64,000 nt of DNA. It comes from Patagioenas fasciata (Eukaryota; Chordata; Aves; Columbiformes; Columbidae). Every line of letters starts with the position of its first letter. Position 1 is the stretch's first letter. The DNA is taken from NCBI RefSeq assembly GCF_037038585.1, contig NC_092521.1, forward strand, positions 110,386,605 through 110,450,604. Direction: 5' to 3'. The notes beneath the pieces were generated by a model. It made no database searches. It worked only from the letters and a program-made list of their open reading frames with translations, and was not told where the DNA came from. A program made the translations under genes and the position numbers. Shown here one piece after another: positions 61,939 through 64,000 of this stretch.

Positions 61939-64000
61939 CCACAGGCATAAAATGGAAAGCTATCCATATGCTTCTAAAAATTAGTGAATCATGTTCAATT
62001 AAAGTAAATTCAATTAAATATTCTGCCCTGGCCTCTGAGTAGCAGAGGTTTAGCACTACTTTGTTGCAGTAATTGATATTCAGAACATCAAATAACAGCA
62101 GATATCACAGAACAGACAAAAGTAGTTCACTTGAGAGTTCAACTACAGTAGTATATTGTGTCTACTAAGAGCACCTTAGCTTTGTTAGAATGAATAGCAT
62201 CCTTTATCTACGTATTTTTCATACAAATTATGATAATAATGTATCCTGTGCTGACAAAGATGGCCTGATTTCACTTCTGATTGTAAGATGGCAATTATTC
62301 AAGAAAACCAAAGAACAATCCAGTACACCTTGGATTCTCATCAGACTCAAAAAGGCCCAATTAGTTTCCCCGGCAAAACTATCAAGCCCCAAATAAGAAT
62401 TTAAATCAAAACCGTGTCCACTGCAGGACGTTACGTGGCTGGTTGAGCCCTCTGCCTTTCTTTTCCAGTGTCTGACAAGAGGCGATAAGGCTTTCAGAGC
62501 AGTACTGCCCCTCCCCACCTCATCAGCAGCAGTTTTTTAGTGACTCACAGCTTGGAAGAGAATGTCCCGGCGGCTTCCCAGCAGGGTTTGAGAGCCCATT
62601 CCCTTGCCCACAAACATTTCTTGACCTCTCTGGGAGACTGAGTTCCACCGAAATTGGGTAGAAGTTTTGGTGGGTTTTTCACTTCAGTTTATTTAGAATG
62701 TATCTGGAAACATTTGTAAGCTAGCAAGGTTTTTCCTGGTTGTACCCTAAGCTCCCTGGAGCAGGGGAGCAGCGTGGCTGCAGAAAGCTGTTTCAGCCAT
62801 CTGATTTAAAGTAGTTTTGCAGCGGTAGAGATTCCTTCTCCTCCCACCCTCTGCACTCCCTTAGGAAGTTCACTTTGGGAATTGTGTAGCTGTATTCGGT
62901 CAAGAGCACCCTGCTGATTTAAAAAAAAAAAAAAGTCCTGAAAAAAAGCCTTACTGAAATTTTGGTTTTGATACTTTTTTTAGTTACTTTAAAAAAATTA
63001 TTATTTAATCTTCGTCACAGTTTCTTCAGAAACAAGCCTTTGCTCCATCCCTGAATTAAACATCACTAAAGTCCATGCCATCGGTTGAATGTTCAGCCGT
63101 TAAGCAGAATTTAAGCTAATTGCTGTACTGATTAAACCGCAGTTGTCGCCACTCCCCCAAGTGAGTTGCCTGGGAGATATTCTTGTACAATGACAATAAA
63201 ACAACCTCCGAGAAAGCAGAGGTAAATTGGTATGCATGGGTGTAATTAAATATAGTTATTATGGAATCTGTAGTGGGACCACACTTGAACTTGTAATTTT
63301 ACTGGAGTGTGTTTTTTTCTTAGTGGAACTTTTTCAGTATTTTCCTAAAAATACATTAATCTTTTTTCTAAAAATCAGTTATGCAAATAACATGTTTTCT
63401 TGTTTGTTTGTTTAAAAGCATATGAAATGAAACACGTAGCTGGATGTTCACATGTGCAAATGTTTGAACTGAACAAACACAGAAGGAGTTTGTTTGCAGT
63501 TGCATACATTCCTGAGTTAAAAATCTGGCCTATAGTTCATAAATACCCCTTGGATCTCTCAGGATAAAAGATACTAGGTAAATAAAATTATTTTTTATAA
63601 TTGCTCTGCAGTGTAGCAAAAGTCATTACCTTCTAATCCTGAACAAGGGAATGTACTTAGAAAAGCCCAAAGCAATCTCTTTAAAACCTTCTGCTGTCTC
63701 TTTGCTTCATATCACTGCAGAGCAGCTCCATGAGCACTCCTGGAGAGCTCTTCTCTCTCTGGGGAGCTGGAAAACCTGCCTGAAGTTGTTTTTCAGGACT
63801 CAAGGTGCTCATCTTCCCTTTTAGTTTCATGTTCACATGGGCATTAAATTCATTCTGCTTTTCCACAGTTTACTTCTCAGGTCAGATGAAGTGCCGACAG
63901 CAGTGGTGGTATAGTCTTTGCTCCTCGGTCACCTTTCTCATCCCCGTGTAGCCAACCTTTTCTCCATCACCACTGTGCTTTGAAATGAATTGCTGCGCTG

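Larger units (their letters stand above)
31464..64000 (+). other. EGFR: EGFR intron 1, 5' part (exon 2 not reached)
   Basis: No sequence encoding the expected next residues (VCQGT...) was found, so intron 1 is at least 32.5 kb. First introns of EGFR are very long in mammals too (over 100 kb in human) and contain enhancers. No other gene, known RNA or recognisable transposon was found inside. Stretches not covered by separate entries show nothing I can name: AT-rich DNA with short featureless frames. Confidence 0.85.

Overview
The window reads as nuclear DNA of a bird. Two CR1 LINE copies with their typical 3' ends, few repeats over 64 kb, and a first coding exon of the epidermal growth factor receptor gene (EGFR, c-erbB) ending in the family signature EEKK plus a split codon all point this way. 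The N-terminal residues differ from the chicken protein as I remember it, so another bird is likely, but the species cannot be fixed from this sequence. A turtle or crocodilian, which also carry CR1, cannot be strictly excluded.

Layout: positions 1 to about 30.4 kb are the 5' flank of EGFR and hold no recognisable gene. They contain a short minus-strand CR1 tail (3325-3455), a decayed plus-strand CR1 element of about 3 kb with endonuclease, reverse transcriptase and 3' end remnants (about 5700-8673), a compact AP-1/TEAD/AP-1 motif cluster (14355-14401), a 55-bp direct repeat pair (17801-17855 and 18726-18780), and an unrecognised minus-strand stretch that is open except for one stop (19242-20096). 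About 30.42-31.6 kb is a dense CpG island with GC boxes, TCC/CT-rich tracts, an E-box and purine-rich repeats, and no evident TATA box: a housekeeping-type EGFR promoter and 5' leader.

EGFR exon 1 codes from 31361 to 31463 (34 codons plus one base) and ends at a good GT donor. Everything from 31464 to the end is the first part of intron 1, at least 32.5 kb long; exon 2 is not in the window. Its beginning keeps a second GC-rich patch with a duplicated splice-donor-like motif (31881-31910) and a perfect 26-bp AT-rich palindrome. Further in are low-complexity tracts, hairpins, a POU-type palindrome, a cryptic-exon-like acceptor/donor pair near 49.7-49.9 kb, and an E-box/AP-1/CTCF-like cluster near 58 kb.

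Only one protein-coding gene is supported. Most longer open frames are best explained by chance or by the GC richness of the CpG island. I found no unmistakably new biological system; the most useful leads concern possible EGFR regulation and the unexplained stretch at 19-20 kb.
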